This document shows positions 34,587-43,725 of a stretch of DNA of 64,000 nucleotides, piece after piece. This DNA is from a bacterium (GTDB lineage: Bacteria > Pseudomonadota > Alphaproteobacteria > Acetobacterales > Acetobacteraceae), in NCBI GenBank assembly GCA_026224825.1, contig JAMFRO010000057.1:90054-154053 (forward strand), given 5' to 3'. The first letter of the stretch is position 1, and each line of letters begins with the position of its first letter. The notes under the pieces are model-generated. The model was not told the origin of the DNA and made no database searches. It worked only from the letters and a program-made list of their open reading frames with translations. The translations under genes were made by a program, and so were the position numbers.

Positions 34587-36845
34587 ATGCCATCTAAACG
34601 CAGCGTACCAGGCGTAAAACCTTATAATAGCGCCGCCGGCGGCTGGGGGGCGTTGCGGGCCACGGCCATTGCCGTGCGCGAGCAGATGGAGCTGAGCGAG
34701 GCGCCGCTGCTGCTGTACCGGACCAATAAGCCGGCGGGGTTCGACTGCCCGGGCTGCGCCTGGCCGGATAAGGCACATACATCGACCTTTCAGTTTTGCG
34801 AGAATGGCGCCAAGGCGGTGACCTGGGAGGCGACCAAGAAGCGGGTGACGCCGGAATTTTTTGGCCGCCATACGGTGGCGGAGCTGCTGGGCTGGACGGA
34901 CCATGATCTGGAGGACGAGGGGCGGCTGACGCACCCCATGGCCTATGATGCAGCCAGCGACACTTACCAGCCGGTGGAATGGGATGAGGCGTTTGCGCGG
35001 ATAGGGGCGGTGCTGCGCGCGCTCCCCAGTGCGAATGCGGCGGAATTTTATACCTCGGGCCGGGCCTCCAATGAGGCGGCGTTTTTATACCAGTTGTTTG
35101 CGCGGGAATATGGGACCAATAATTTTCCCGATTGCTCGAACATGTGCCATGAGGCAACCAGTCAGGGACTGCCGAAATCCATCGGGATTGGCAAAGGCAC
35201 TGTGTCTCTCGATGATTTTGACCATTGCGAGATGATCATCGCGATTGGGCATAATCCGGGGACCAACCATCCGCGCATGATGGGGACGCTGCATGAGGTG
35301 TCCAGGCGGGGGGTACCGATTATCGTGTTCAACCCGCTGAAGGAGCGGGCGCTGGAGCGGTTTACCGACCCGCAGAACCCCGTGGAGATGGCGAGCATGG
35401 GCTCGACGCCGATTGCTTCGTCCTACTACCAGGTGAAGGTGGGCGGGGATGCGGCGGCGCTGAAGGGGATATGTAAGGCGCTGCTGGCGCTGAATGCGCT
35501 GGACCATGGGTTTATCGCTGAGCATACCAATGGGTTTGCGGCATTTGCGGCGGATCTGGCGGCGACGGGTTGGGCGGAGATTGAGGCGGCCAGCGGGCTG
35601 GGCCGGGCCGCACTTGAGAGTGTTGCGGCGGCTTACGCGAAGTCCAATGCCACCATCGTGAGCTATGGCATGGGGGTGACGCAACACAGCAAGGGCACGG
35701 CGACGGTGCAGCAGATTGCAAACCTGCTGCTGCTGCGCGGGAATTTCGGGAAACCGGGGGCGGGGATTTGCCCCCTGCGCGGGCATTCCAATGTGCAGGG
35801 CGACCGTACAGTGGGGATTAACGAGAAGCCGGGCGATGCGCTGCTGGAGGGGATTGAGAAGCGCTTTGGCTTTGCCCCGCCCCGGGCGCATGGGCATGAT
35901 GCGGTGGCGGCGATGCAGGCGATTGTGGCGGGAGAATCCAAGGTGCTGGTGGCGCTGGGCGGGAACCTGGCCGTGGCGATGCCGGACCCGGAACAATGTT
36001 TCGCGGCAATGCGCAAGCTGGATCTGGCGGTGCATATCGCCACGAAATTGAACAGGTCGCATTTGCTGATCGGCAAGGAGTCGATTTTGCTGCCGTGTTT
36101 GGGGCGGACGGAGCTGGATGTGCAGGCTACCGGTGTGCAATCCATTACGGTTGAAGATTCCATGACGATGGTTCATGCCTCGGCGGGGAAATTGCCGCCG
36201 GCGTCTGAACATCTGCGCTCCGAGCCGGCGATTGTGGCGGGGATGGCGAAGGCGACGCTGCCGGGCAGCAAGGTTGATTGGGCGGGGCTGGTGGCGGATT
36301 ATGATTTGATCCGCAATGACATCGAGGCGGTGTTCCCGGATTTCAAGGATTATAATGAGCGTATCCGTGTGCCCGGCGGGTTCCGGCTGCCGCTGCCCCC
36401 GACGGAGCGGGTGTGGAAGACGGATTCGGGCAAGGCTGAGTTTCTGGTGCTGGCGGGGGTGGAGATCGATCCGCCGGTGAGTGCGGCAGCACCTTTCCGG
36501 CTGACGACAATTCGCAGCCATGACCAGTATAATACCACGATTTATGGGCTGGACGACCGGTATCGCGGTGTGTTCGGCAGGCGGGATGTGGTGTTCATGA
36601 ACCGGGATGATCTGGCGGCGCAGGGGCTGGAGCATGGCGATGTCGTGGATATAGAGGCGGTGCTGCCACAGACGGCGCGGCGGCTGAGCGGGTTTACCGT
36701 GATTGCCTATGATATCGCAGCCGGTTCCGTGGCGGCTTATTATCCGGAGGCGAATGTGCTGGTGCCGCTGGATTATTTTGATGCGCAGAGTGGGACGCCT
36801 TCGTATAAATCCGTGCCGGTGAAAATATCCCGGGCGGCGGCGTGA
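34587..36845 (+). CDS. FdhF/YdeP-family molybdopterin oxidoreductase
   Basis: 752 aa. The N-terminus has FDCPGCAWPD (two Cys), not the four-Cys [4Fe-4S] ligand set of true formate dehydrogenase H. The molybdenum-ligand region is NFPDCSNMCHEATSQGLPK, with Cys where FdhF carries Sec, so it is not a selenoprotein. The MGD-binding stretches AIGHNPGTNHPRMM and ALGGNLAVAMPDP and the C-terminal molydop-binding domain (HDQYNTTIYGLDDRYRG) place it in the YdeP group, whose substrate is unsettled. The ATG at 34587 has GGAGGAT 9 nt upstream. First gene of an operon with mobB, mobA and fdhD. Confidence 0.87.
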   Translation: MPSKRSVPGVKPYNSAAGGWGALRATAIAVREQMELSEAPLLLYRTNKPAGFDCPGCAWPDKAHTSTFQFCENGAKAVTWEATKKRVTPEFFGRHTVAELLGWTDHDLEDEGRLTHPMAYDAASDTYQPVEWDEAFARIGAVLRALPSANAAEFYTSGRASNEAAFLYQLFAREYGTNNFPDCSNMCHEATSQGLPKSIGIGKGTVSLDDFDHCEMIIAIGHNPGTNHPRMMGTLHEVSRRGVPIIVFNPLKERALERFTDPQNPVEMASMGSTPIASSYYQVKVGGDAAALKGICKALLALNALDHGFIAEHTNGFAAFAADLAATGWAEIEAASGLGRAALESVAAAYAKSNATIVSYGMGVTQHSKGTATVQQIANLLLLRGNFGKPGAGICPLRGHSNVQGDRTVGINEKPGDALLEGIEKRFGFAPPRAHGHDAVAAMQAIVAGESKVLVALGGNLAVAMPDPEQCFAAMRKLDLAVHIATKLNRSHLLIGKESILLPCLGRTELDVQATGVQSITVEDSMTMVHASAGKLPPASEHLRSEPAIVAGMAKATLPGSKVDWAGLVADYDLIRNDIEAVFPDFKDYNERIRVPGGFRLPLPPTERVWKTDSGKAEFLVLAGVEIDPPVSAAAPFRLTTIRSHDQYNTTIYGLDDRYRGVFGRRDVVFMNRDDLAAQGLEHGDVVDIEAVLPQTARRLSGFTVIAYDIAAGSVAAYYPEANVLVPLDYFDAQSGTPSYKSVPVKISRAAA

Positions 36846-37327
36846 AACTACTGGGGTTTATCGGCAGTAGCGGCAGCGGCAAGACGACGCTGGTGGAGAA
36901 GATATTGCCGCTGTTGCGGGGGCATGGGCTGCGGGTTTCCGCGATCAAGCATACGCATCATGGGTTTGATGTTGATAGGCCGGGTAAGGATAGTTTCCGT
37001 TACCGCGAGGCTGGGGCGGAAGAGGTGATGCTGGTGGCTGATGGACGCTGGGCACTGCTGCGCGAGGAACGGCAAGAGGTATCGCTGGAAGCGCTGGCGG
37101 GGCGGATGGCGCCGGTGGATATTGTGCTGGTGGAGGGGTTCAAGCTGGCGGCGATCCCGAAAATTGAGGTGTTTCGGCCGAGTTTGGGGAAGCCGCCGTT
37201 TTTTACCAATGATGTGGGGATTGTGGCGGTGGCGTGTGATGCCCCGCTCGATGCCGGCGGGCGGGTGGTTTTGCCGTTGAATGAGCCGGCGGTTGTGGTG
37301 GAATTCATATTGTCGTTGTCGTTATGA
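36842..37327 (+). CDS. mobB: Molybdopterin-guanine dinucleotide biosynthesis protein MobB
   Basis: 161-aa P-loop GTPase. Walker A is GFIGSSGSGKTTLVEKIL at the N-terminus, followed by AIKHTHHGFDVDRPGKDSFR, a MobB signature, and DIVLVEGFK. It assists MobA in adding GMP to molybdopterin. The GTG start overlaps the oxidoreductase stop by 4 bp and the stop overlaps the mobA start by 4 bp. Confidence 0.93.
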   Translation: MKLLGFIGSSGSGKTTLVEKILPLLRGHGLRVSAIKHTHHGFDVDRPGKDSFRYREAGAEEVMLVADGRWALLREERQEVSLEALAGRMAPVDIVLVEGFKLAAIPKIEVFRPSLGKPPFFTNDVGIVAVACDAPLDAGGRVVLPLNEPAVVVEFILSLSL

Positions 37328-37908
37328 TTCCGGGGGTTATTCTGGCCGGCGGGCGCTCGCAGCGCTTAGGCGGGGGGGATAAATGCCTGCTGGCTTTTGG
37401 GGATGGCACGATCCTCGATCATGTCATTGGCGCGGTGGGGGGGCAGGTGAACGGGCTTGCCATCAACAGCAATAGCGCCCCTGCCCTGTTCGCGCATACC
37501 GGGCTTACGATGTTGGCCGATGTGCTGCCGGGGCGGCTGGGGCCGCTGGCGGGGATCCATACCGCAATGCTGTGGGCGCGGGCGCGTGGGGCGGATGCGG
37601 TTGTGACTGTGCCTGCGGATACGCCGTTTTTGCCGCGTGACCTTGTGGTGCGGCTGGATGCGGGGCGCGAGGCTGGGCAAGCTTCCGTTGCTGTGAGTGG
37701 CGGGGAGCTGCATCCGGTTGTCGGGCTGTGGCCGAGTGCGCTGGCGGAGCAGTTGGAGGCGTTTCTGGCGAAGGGTGTGTACCGGGTGCGGGGCTGGCTG
37801 GGGCAGATTTCGTTTCGAAATGTTGAATTTGAGACTGGCGCCATCGATCCGTTCTGGAACATCAATACGCCTGAGGATTTGGCGTTGGCCCGGGCGGCAG
37901 TGGCATGA
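37324..37908 (+). CDS. mobA: Molybdenum cofactor guanylyltransferase MobA
   Basis: 194 aa. The nucleotidyltransferase signature VILAGGRSQRLGGGDKCLL is at residues 4-22, then ADVLPGRLGPLAGIHTAM and TVPADTPFLPRDLV. It forms MGD or the bis-MGD cofactor needed by the upstream oxidoreductase. ATGA overlaps couple it to mobB and fdhD. Confidence 0.94.
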   Translation: MIPGVILAGGRSQRLGGGDKCLLAFGDGTILDHVIGAVGGQVNGLAINSNSAPALFAHTGLTMLADVLPGRLGPLAGIHTAMLWARARGADAVVTVPADTPFLPRDLVVRLDAGREAGQASVAVSGGELHPVVGLWPSALAEQLEAFLAKGVYRVRGWLGQISFRNVEFETGAIDPFWNINTPEDLALARAAVA

Positions 37909-38696
37909 TGGCGATTGCGCAGGTTGGTACCAGCGTGTGGCGCGGCGATGTGCGGGCGGGCGAGCGGGCGGTGCCGGAAGAGGTGGCGGTGGCGTTGAGC
38001 TATGACCGCGAGACCTTTGCCGTGATGATGGCCAGCCCGGTGGATCTGCAGGATTTTGCGGTTGGGTTTTCGCTCTCTGAGGGGATTGTCGGCAGCCCCG
38101 CGGATATTGTTGAGTTCGAAACGATTACCGTGGATGAGGGGATTGAATGCCGCATGACGCTGGCGCCGCAATTGCGGGAGGCGCTCCAGGCCAGGCGGCG
38201 GCGCATCGCCGGGCCGGTGGGGTGCGGGTTGTGCGGGTTGGATAGTTTGAAGGAGGTAGCCAGGGTTTTACCGAAGGTTACGGCGGACCTGAGGCTGCCG
38301 GCGGCGGCCATTGCCGGAGCGTTTAGGAATATGTCTCGGTTGCAGGCGCTGAACCATGCGACTCATGCAGTGCATGCCGCCGCCTTTTTTGATCCGTCGC
38401 GCGAGGGGCTGCTGCTGCGCGAGGATATCGGGCGGCATAATGCGTTGGACAAGTTGATAGGTGCGGCGGCACGGGGTGGGCTGGCGGCGGAGGCCGGGGC
38501 GCTGTTGCTGACCAGCCGGGTTTCGCTGGATCTGATCCAGAAGGCGGCGGTGTTTGGGACCGGTATTCTGGCCGCGATTTCAGTGCCCACCGCGCGCGCG
38601 GTGCGCGAGGCGGAAGCGGCCGGGATCACGCTGATTGCCGTGGCGCGCGATGACGGGTTTGAAGTGTTTACCCATGCCGAGCGCGTCGTTTTTTAG
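37905..38696 (+). CDS. fdhD: Formate dehydrogenase accessory sulfurtransferase FdhD
   Basis: 263 aa. Conserved stretches are DLQDFAVGFSLSEGIV, then the active C107-xx-C110 in GPVGCGLCG and REDIGRHNALDKLIGAA. FdhD transfers sulfur from IscS to the bis-MGD cofactor, which activates FdhF-type enzymes. Its presence in the operon indicates that the YdeP-like enzyme needs a sulfurated cofactor. The stop overlaps the convergent DUF2252 gene by 4 bp. Confidence 0.94.
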   Translation: MMAIAQVGTSVWRGDVRAGERAVPEEVAVALSYDRETFAVMMASPVDLQDFAVGFSLSEGIVGSPADIVEFETITVDEGIECRMTLAPQLREALQARRRRIAGPVGCGLCGLDSLKEVARVLPKVTADLRLPAAAIAGAFRNMSRLQALNHATHAVHAAAFFDPSREGLLLREDIGRHNALDKLIGAAARGGLAAEAGALLLTSRVSLDLIQKAAVFGTGILAAISVPTARAVREAEAAGITLIAVARDDGFEVFTHAERVVF

Positions 38697-40126
38697 AGGG
38701 ACGCAACAAAGGCGGCGTGGTCCAGTTCCGTCTGGTCGCCATAGGCCTCGGCCCAATCCGCCAGTGCCTCATCCAGCACAGCCGACTTGCCGCAATAGCC
38801 GCCGATGACGGAGGCATCGCCCACCCTTGCATGGGCGCGGGCCAGAAGCATGCCATAGCTCCAGACGAAGAAGTTGAAGGGCTCACCTGAGAGCCATTCC
38901 GTGGGGATGGCGCCCTTCATGTTTTTCATCTGGCGCACGTAATAGGGGCGGCCTTCCATCGTGGTCCAGCCCAGTAGCGGGTCGCCAGCGGCCTGCAATA
39001 GCCGCTGGCCGTACACCACGCGCTGGCCGCCGTGTTTATACGCATCCGGCAGAACGGGCAGGTATTTCTCATGCGCGGGCACGCCGGCTTCCTTCATCTG
39101 CAGGAACAGCGCGTCATCCTCGCCATTGCCGACCAGCAGAATGAGATAGGCCCGCAAGCCGACGCTGCCGACACCCACCACGCGATGCACGATGTCCACG
39201 ATACAGTAACGCCGGACCATGTACTGGCGCTCCGGGGACAAAGTTCCGATATAATCATGCAGAGCTTCAGTGATTTTGACCTTCAGCGCTTCGCTGACCG
39301 CTGTGGTAACGGGCGGGTCCAGCCGCAGGCGGCGCCTTCCATCGCTACGCCGTTCCGTGATCGTTTTGAGCAGTGCGGCGTTGTTGCTCTCGCGCGCCTT
39401 GCGTACGGCCTTGCGCACCAACGCCACGGATTTGCTATCCACCTTAACTGGCCGTTGCATGCGCTCCGGCGTGGTCGCACGATTCCATAACTCCAGAATG
39501 CCGAGGCTTTTCAGCTCATTTAACCCGCTGCGATAGCCTTCCACACAACCCGTAACCGCCCGCCGGCGCTCTGCCTTTGAAAAACCATTGTCGCGCCCTG
39601 CCAGATTCACGCTCGCGGTGAGGCGCTTGATATCCCATTCCCAGGGTGCGATCATCGCCTCATCGAAATCATTCAGATCGAAAACGATATCATTTTGCGG
39701 TGTGCCGAACAGGCCGAAATTATTCACATGGCAATCGCCGTCGATCACCACGTTCAACCCGGTTGAGGGCCCATGCGCGAGATCCCAGGCCATGACCGTG
39801 GCGGCACCACGCAGGAAGGCGAAGGGAGAGGCTGCCATGCGCTCCATGCGGAGTGGAATCAGATCTTCCTCGCGCCCGGCATTACCGGCTTTGACGAGAG
39901 CCACGGGGTCGGGCCGGTTTGGCGCCGGTTTCCAGGCCCCGTGCAGTTCACGCGGCACAGTCTTGCGCAGTTGCTTGCCGATTTCAACACGGGCCGTCCA
40001 GGGCTCGGCCGGTGTCGTCAGCGTGCTGACTTCAGAATCCCTGGGTGCGAAGATCTTGGCATGTTCCAGGCTCTCAATCAGAAACGCGGGCGCGCCTTGC
40101 AGCTTGGCAGCCTCCGCCGCGTTCAT
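38693..40126 (-). CDS. DUF2252 family protein
   Basis: 477 aa, kinase-like fold family of unknown function. Family features are FLRGAATVMAWDLA, VVIDGDCHVNNFGLFGTPQNDI followed by FDLNDFDEAMIAPWEWDIKRL (resembling catalytic HxN and metal DxD motifs of protein-kinase-like phosphotransferases), and YYVRQMKNMKG. An in-frame TTG at 40159 would add 11 residues. Monocistronic between convergent fdhD and the upstream secreted-protein gene. A phosphotransferase role is only suggested by the motifs. Confidence 0.85.
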   Translation of the reverse strand: MNAAEAAKLQGAPAFLIESLEHAKIFAPRDSEVSTLTTPAEPWTARVEIGKQLRKTVPRELHGAWKPAPNRPDPVALVKAGNAGREEDLIPLRMERMAASPFAFLRGAATVMAWDLAHGPSTGLNVVIDGDCHVNNFGLFGTPQNDIVFDLNDFDEAMIAPWEWDIKRLTASVNLAGRDNGFSKAERRRAVTGCVEGYRSGLNELKSLGILELWNRATTPERMQRPVKVDSKSVALVRKAVRKARESNNAALLKTITERRSDGRRRLRLDPPVTTAVSEALKVKITEALHDYIGTLSPERQYMVRRYCIVDIVHRVVGVGSVGLRAYLILLVGNGEDDALFLQMKEAGVPAHEKYLPVLPDAYKHGGQRVVYGQRLLQAAGDPLLGWTTMEGRPYYVRQMKNMKGAIPTEWLSGEPFNFFVWSYGMLLARAHARVGDASVIGGYCGKSAVLDEALADWAEAYGDQTELDHAAFVASL

Positions 40127-40172
40127 GTCATGATGTCCGGCCGGTGTCTTTTTTCCCAAGGGATTTGCCCCC

Positions 40173-40754
40173 TTATGTGCCGGTTTTCTGGACCGTGATT
40201 GTCACGGCCTGCAGATATTGCAGCTCGACGGTATCACCCGGTTTCAAACCCGCGGCGAATTTCCGCAGGGATGGGTTCTGCACCTGAATCGTTCCGGCGC
40301 TGCCATCCGCGCGGGTAAAACTGACCGTGTTGGTTTTTTTATCGACCGTGGTGATACGCGCATGCAGATCGACCACCGCATAGGCCGCACCTGCCGGTAA
40401 TTCACCCTTGGCAGCCCTGACCGCAACGGCGACAGCCGCCGGGCCGGGCAGCGGTTGGCCCGGCGGGGTGAGCTGTACGGCGATGGCCTGACTAAAGGTG
40501 AGGACGACATGATCGCCGGCTGCGACACGGTCAAGATTTCTGACCTGCGGGCCGGCCACCACGGTTTCCAGATTGCCCGATGAATCGCTCAGCAAAACCT
40601 GGCGGGTAGCGTGATCAACCGATTCCACAACGGCAACGGATGTTTCAGTTTTTTGAATGGAAGTTGGTGCCGGCTGGGCCTTTGCCGGCATGGCAAACGC
40701 GCCGGCGCAAAGGGCAAGTACCGATAGGTTGAGGAATATGCTTGATTTCTTCAT
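40173..40754 (-). CDS. Secreted/periplasmic protein of unknown function
   Basis: 193 aa. A classical signal peptide (MKKSS, hydrophobic core, cleavage near PAKA-QP) is followed by about 170 residues of beta-rich sequence. Two similar strand patterns appear, VAVVESVDHATRQVLLSDSSG and ARITTVDKKTNTVSFTRADG, suggesting a duplicated small beta domain. I do not recognise a named family. AGGAAGGATAAG precedes the ATG. It shares a divergent 342-bp region with the DUF3300 gene. Confidence 0.75.
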   Translation of the reverse strand: MKKSSIFLNLSVLALCAGAFAMPAKAQPAPTSIQKTETSVAVVESVDHATRQVLLSDSSGNLETVVAGPQVRNLDRVAAGDHVVLTFSQAIAVQLTPPGQPLPGPAAVAVAVRAAKGELPAGAAYAVVDLHARITTVDKKTNTVSFTRADGSAGTIQVQNPSLRKFAAGLKPGDTVELQYLQAVTITVQKTGT

Positions 40755-41096
40755 TTGGCTTATCCTTCCTGATCAAGATTTGTCACGACGGCGACATCTT
40801 TGAGGACGGCCGTATTCCTGGGCATGGCTTTTCCTGGGTATTGCTTGGGCAATTCAGGTGGCGTGTCTAAGCGTAGAACGACATTATATCTTTTTTTGTA
40901 GGCCTACGTTGTATGGCCATGGCTGTAAAGAGTTGAAATATTCCGGCCCGGCGGCTTTGCGGGCAGGCCGCGCGAGGGTGGCGCGCACGAGGGAGGTTGA
41001 GGATATTTTGCTTGCGGCATCGAATGGCCGGCGCTACCGTTATGAGTAACAGGTAACCGAGATAAACCTCGGCACAACGGCTCCGGGAGATACAAC
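40755..41096. other. Divergent intergenic region, no gene seen
   Basis: 342 bp between the secreted-protein gene and the DUF3300 gene. It holds a GTAGGCCTAC palindrome (40900-40909) and a small hairpin CCGAG-ATAAAC-CTCGG (41057-41072) ahead of the DUF3300 start. Short frames present are not convincing genes. Confidence 0.5.
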
Positions 41097-42461
41097 TTGC
41101 AAGCGCAAAGCAACACGGCTGTCGCAAAAAAGAGCGGCGCACGCCGGCATCGACGGATGGGGATGCAGCTTATTTCCGGCACCATGTGCGTGGCATTGCT
41201 GGTCAGCAGCCTGCCGCAGCCGGTGCGGGCGCAGGCCAGCCCCCCTGCCTCCGCCACGAGCCCCGCCACGGACCAGAATTATTCGAGCGAGCAGTTGGAT
41301 GCGCTGCTCGCGCCGATCGCGCTATATCCGGACCAGTTGCTGACACAGGTGCTGATGGCGTCGTCCTATGCCGATGAGGTGAAGGCGGCCGATGCCTGGG
41401 TAAAGGATCCGGCGCATAAAAATCTGACAGGCGATGCGCTGGACAAGGCGCTGGCGGCGGAAAACTGGGATCCGTCGGTGAAATCGCTGGTGCCGTTTCC
41501 GCAGGTGCTCGGGCAGTTGAGCGATAATGCGGATTGGACCAACCAGCTCGGCTACGCGATGAGCGTGCAGCAGAGCGATGTTATGGCCTCGGTGCAACGC
41601 CTGCGCCAGCAGGCGCAGACGGCAGGATATTTGCAGTCTTCCGCGCAACAGATTGTCAGCGCTCAGGGCGCCACGATCATTATCGCGCCGGCGCAGCCGA
41701 GCGTTGTTTATGTGCCGGTCTATAATCCGACGGTTGTTTATGGCACCTGGCCTTACGCGTCCTATCCGCCGGTGTATTACCCGCCGCCGCCGGCCTATGG
41801 CATGGGCAATGCGTTGCTGCACGGCATGGCCTTTGGCGCCGGGGTGGCGATCAGCGCCAGCCTGTGGGGCTGGGCAAGCCCCAACTGGGGGCATGGCAAT
41901 GGCAACGTCAACGTCAACGTCAACCGCTACAATAATATCAATGTGCACCGGCCGCCGATAAACAATGGCAACTGGCAGGCCAACCGGCCGAATGGTGGGC
42001 GGCGCCCGCCCTCCGGTGGGCCTGTGGGCAAGCCGCGGCCAGGACAAGGCCTGCCGGCGAACGGCTTCGGGCGGCCCAGTGTTTCCGTGCCGGGCAATAT
42101 CGCCCGGCCGCCCGCCGGCATGGGGCCGGGGCACCAGCCGGGCGCGGGGGGCAACAAGCCCGTGGCCGGGCAGGGCGGCAATAGGCCGCCGGTGGGGCAA
42201 GGCGGGAATAAGCCGCCCGGCGGCCAGGGCGGAAACAAGCCGGCCTTCTCCAAACCGGCTGGCAATCCGCAGATCGGCCAGGGCAACACGCCGGGCACAC
42301 GACCGGCTGCTGGGACTCACGCTGGCGGGGCGTTCAGCGGCATGGGGGACGGCAGGTCGGCCTCGCAATTTGGCAACCGCGGGGCGCAGAGCCAGCATTT
42401 TAGTGGCGGTGGTGGTGCGCAGGCTGGCGGCGGCGGCCGGGCTGGCGGGAGGCACAAGTGA
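41097..42461 (+). CDS. DUF3300 domain envelope protein with Gly/Pro-rich tail
   Basis: 454 aa from TTG at 41097 (GGGAGA 7 nt upstream). An arginine-rich N-terminus and hydrophobic stretch (LISGTMCVALLVSSLPQPVRA-QA) form a signal peptide. The DUF3300 domain (about 60-220) begins LDALLAPIALYPDQLLTQVLMASSY and ends with the PSVVYVPVYNPTVVYG repeats. The C-terminal 200 residues are low complexity with repeated GQGGNxPP units and a Gly-rich end. Its stop overlaps the DUF2950 start (ATGA). DUF3300-DUF2950 pairs are recurrent in Proteobacteria; function unknown, probably in the envelope. Confidence 0.88.
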   Translation: MQAQSNTAVAKKSGARRHRRMGMQLISGTMCVALLVSSLPQPVRAQASPPASATSPATDQNYSSEQLDALLAPIALYPDQLLTQVLMASSYADEVKAADAWVKDPAHKNLTGDALDKALAAENWDPSVKSLVPFPQVLGQLSDNADWTNQLGYAMSVQQSDVMASVQRLRQQAQTAGYLQSSAQQIVSAQGATIIIAPAQPSVVYVPVYNPTVVYGTWPYASYPPVYYPPPPAYGMGNALLHGMAFGAGVAISASLWGWASPNWGHGNGNVNVNVNRYNNINVHRPPINNGNWQANRPNGGRRPPSGGPVGKPRPGQGLPANGFGRPSVSVPGNIARPPAGMGPGHQPGAGGNKPVAGQGGNRPPVGQGGNKPPGGQGGNKPAFSKPAGNPQIGQGNTPGTRPAAGTHAGGAFSGMGDGRSASQFGNRGAQSQHFSGGGGAQAGGGGRAGGRHK

Positions 42462-43450
42462 TGAGACAGACACGGATTTTTTTACGCCTGCGGGCGGTGC
42501 TGCTGAGTCAGGTGGCGGTTCTTGGGCTGGGTATTGGCCAGGCGATGGCGGCGGTCGCACAGACCCCGGCTACCGCTTCGGCCCCCTCACCTGCCGCCCA
42601 GCAGAATTTTGCCAGCGCGGGGGATGCGGTCGACGCTTTGGTCAAGGCGCTGCAGGCGAACGACCAGAAAGCGTTGCTGGGAATTTTCGGGCCTGGGGCT
42701 AAGAAGCTCGTGGGCTCGGGGGATCCGGTGGCGGACGCCGCGGCGCGGCAGAAATTTCTGGCGCTCTATGCTGAAAGCCATGTGCTGACGCCGCAGTCCG
42801 ATGGCAGCGTGACGCTCGTGGTGGGCAATAACAACTGGCCGCTGCCCATTCCCATCGTGCAGGCCGGAGGGCATTGGCAGTTCGATGCCACCACGGGTGC
42901 GCAGGATATTGTGGACCGGCGGATTGGGCGCAACGAGCTGCTGACGATCCAGGCATTGCTCTCCGCCGTGGCCGCCGAACAGGATTATTTTGAGCGTGTG
43001 AAGGAGGCCAATGGCACCGGTGTTTACGCGCAGCGCCTGTACAGCACGCCCGGCCAGCATGACGGGCTGTATTGGGATGCAGCACCGGGCGAGCCGGATA
43101 GCCCGATGGGGCCGTTCATCGAACAAGCGGAGGATGGAGGCTACCCTGGTGCGGCGCAGAAGGGCGTGCAGACGCCGTATCATGGCTATTATTTTCATCT
43201 GCTGAAATACCAGGGGCCGGATGCGCCGGAAGGGTTCCTCAATTATATTCAGAACGGCAAAATGACCGGCGGCTTCGCCTTCATGGCCTGGCCCGTGACC
43301 TATGGCAGCGGCGGCATCATGACCTTCATCGTCAACCAGGATGGCATCGTGTTCCAAAAAGACCTCGGGCCCGATACCCTCAAAGCCGTGGCAAACATCA
43401 CCGCCTTCGACCCCGACCTGAGCTGGGCCCGGATCGACGTCAGCAATTAG
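42458..43450 (+). CDS. DUF2950 domain secreted protein
   Basis: 330 aa. An N-terminal signal sequence ends near GQAMAAVAQT. The DUF2950 body runs from FASAGDAVDALVKALQANDQ through DIVDRRIGRNELLTIQAL, then YHGYYFHLLKYQGPDAPEG and the C-terminal MAWPVTYGSGGIMTFIVNQDG. Length is as expected. It is coupled to the DUF3300 gene by a 4-bp overlap. Its stop codon lies in the left arm of the large palindromic element. Confidence 0.9.
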   Translation: MMRQTRIFLRLRAVLLSQVAVLGLGIGQAMAAVAQTPATASAPSPAAQQNFASAGDAVDALVKALQANDQKALLGIFGPGAKKLVGSGDPVADAAARQKFLALYAESHVLTPQSDGSVTLVVGNNNWPLPIPIVQAGGHWQFDATTGAQDIVDRRIGRNELLTIQALLSAVAAEQDYFERVKEANGTGVYAQRLYSTPGQHDGLYWDAAPGEPDSPMGPFIEQAEDGGYPGAAQKGVQTPYHGYYFHLLKYQGPDAPEGFLNYIQNGKMTGGFAFMAWPVTYGSGGIMTFIVNQDGIVFQKDLGPDTLKAVANITAFDPDLSWARIDVSN

Positions 43451-43725
43451 GTTCTGAGGGCGGGGGTGTTCCACGAAAAAAGGCCGGGGCTCTGCCCTGG
43501 ACCCGCTGGGGCCTGAGGCCCCAGACCCCCATTAGCTTTTAAGGGTTTGAAAGGGGCCTGCCTCTGTCGTTTGTGGCGACTAGGTGGCAGGCCCCTTTCA
43601 AACCCTTAAGTTATGGGATCCAAGGGCCCTTCGGCCCTTGGCGGGTCGTCACGCCGGAGGCGTGCTTCGCACGACGGCAGAGCCCTGGCCTTTTTTCGTG
43701 GAACACCCCCGCCCTCAGAACCTAA
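43447..43725. repeat. 279-bp palindromic mosaic element between convergent genes
   Basis: The outer arms 43447-43494 and 43678-43725 are inverted with 47 of 48 bases matching; each begins with the stop codon region of its flanking gene (TTAG...CTAA). Inside are a GGGGCCTGAGGCCCC hairpin, a perfect 22-bp inverted repeat (43541-43562 and 43586-43607), a CCAAGGGCC-CTTC-GGCCCTTGG hairpin, and the 35-bp module 43643-43677 identical to 3856-3890. The arms contain the GAAAAAAGGCC terminator stem seen again at 61341-61375 and 63869 onward. Confidence 0.9.

Noticed and set aside
34587..36845. The formate-dehydrogenase-like gene as a second selenoprotein
   Set aside because: The Mo-ligand position is a Cys codon in SNMCHE and the frame has no internal UGA.
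43447..43725. Insertion sequence or CRISPR in the large palindrome
   Set aside because: No transposase frame, no target-site duplication and no repeat-spacer array; it is a set of nested hairpins.
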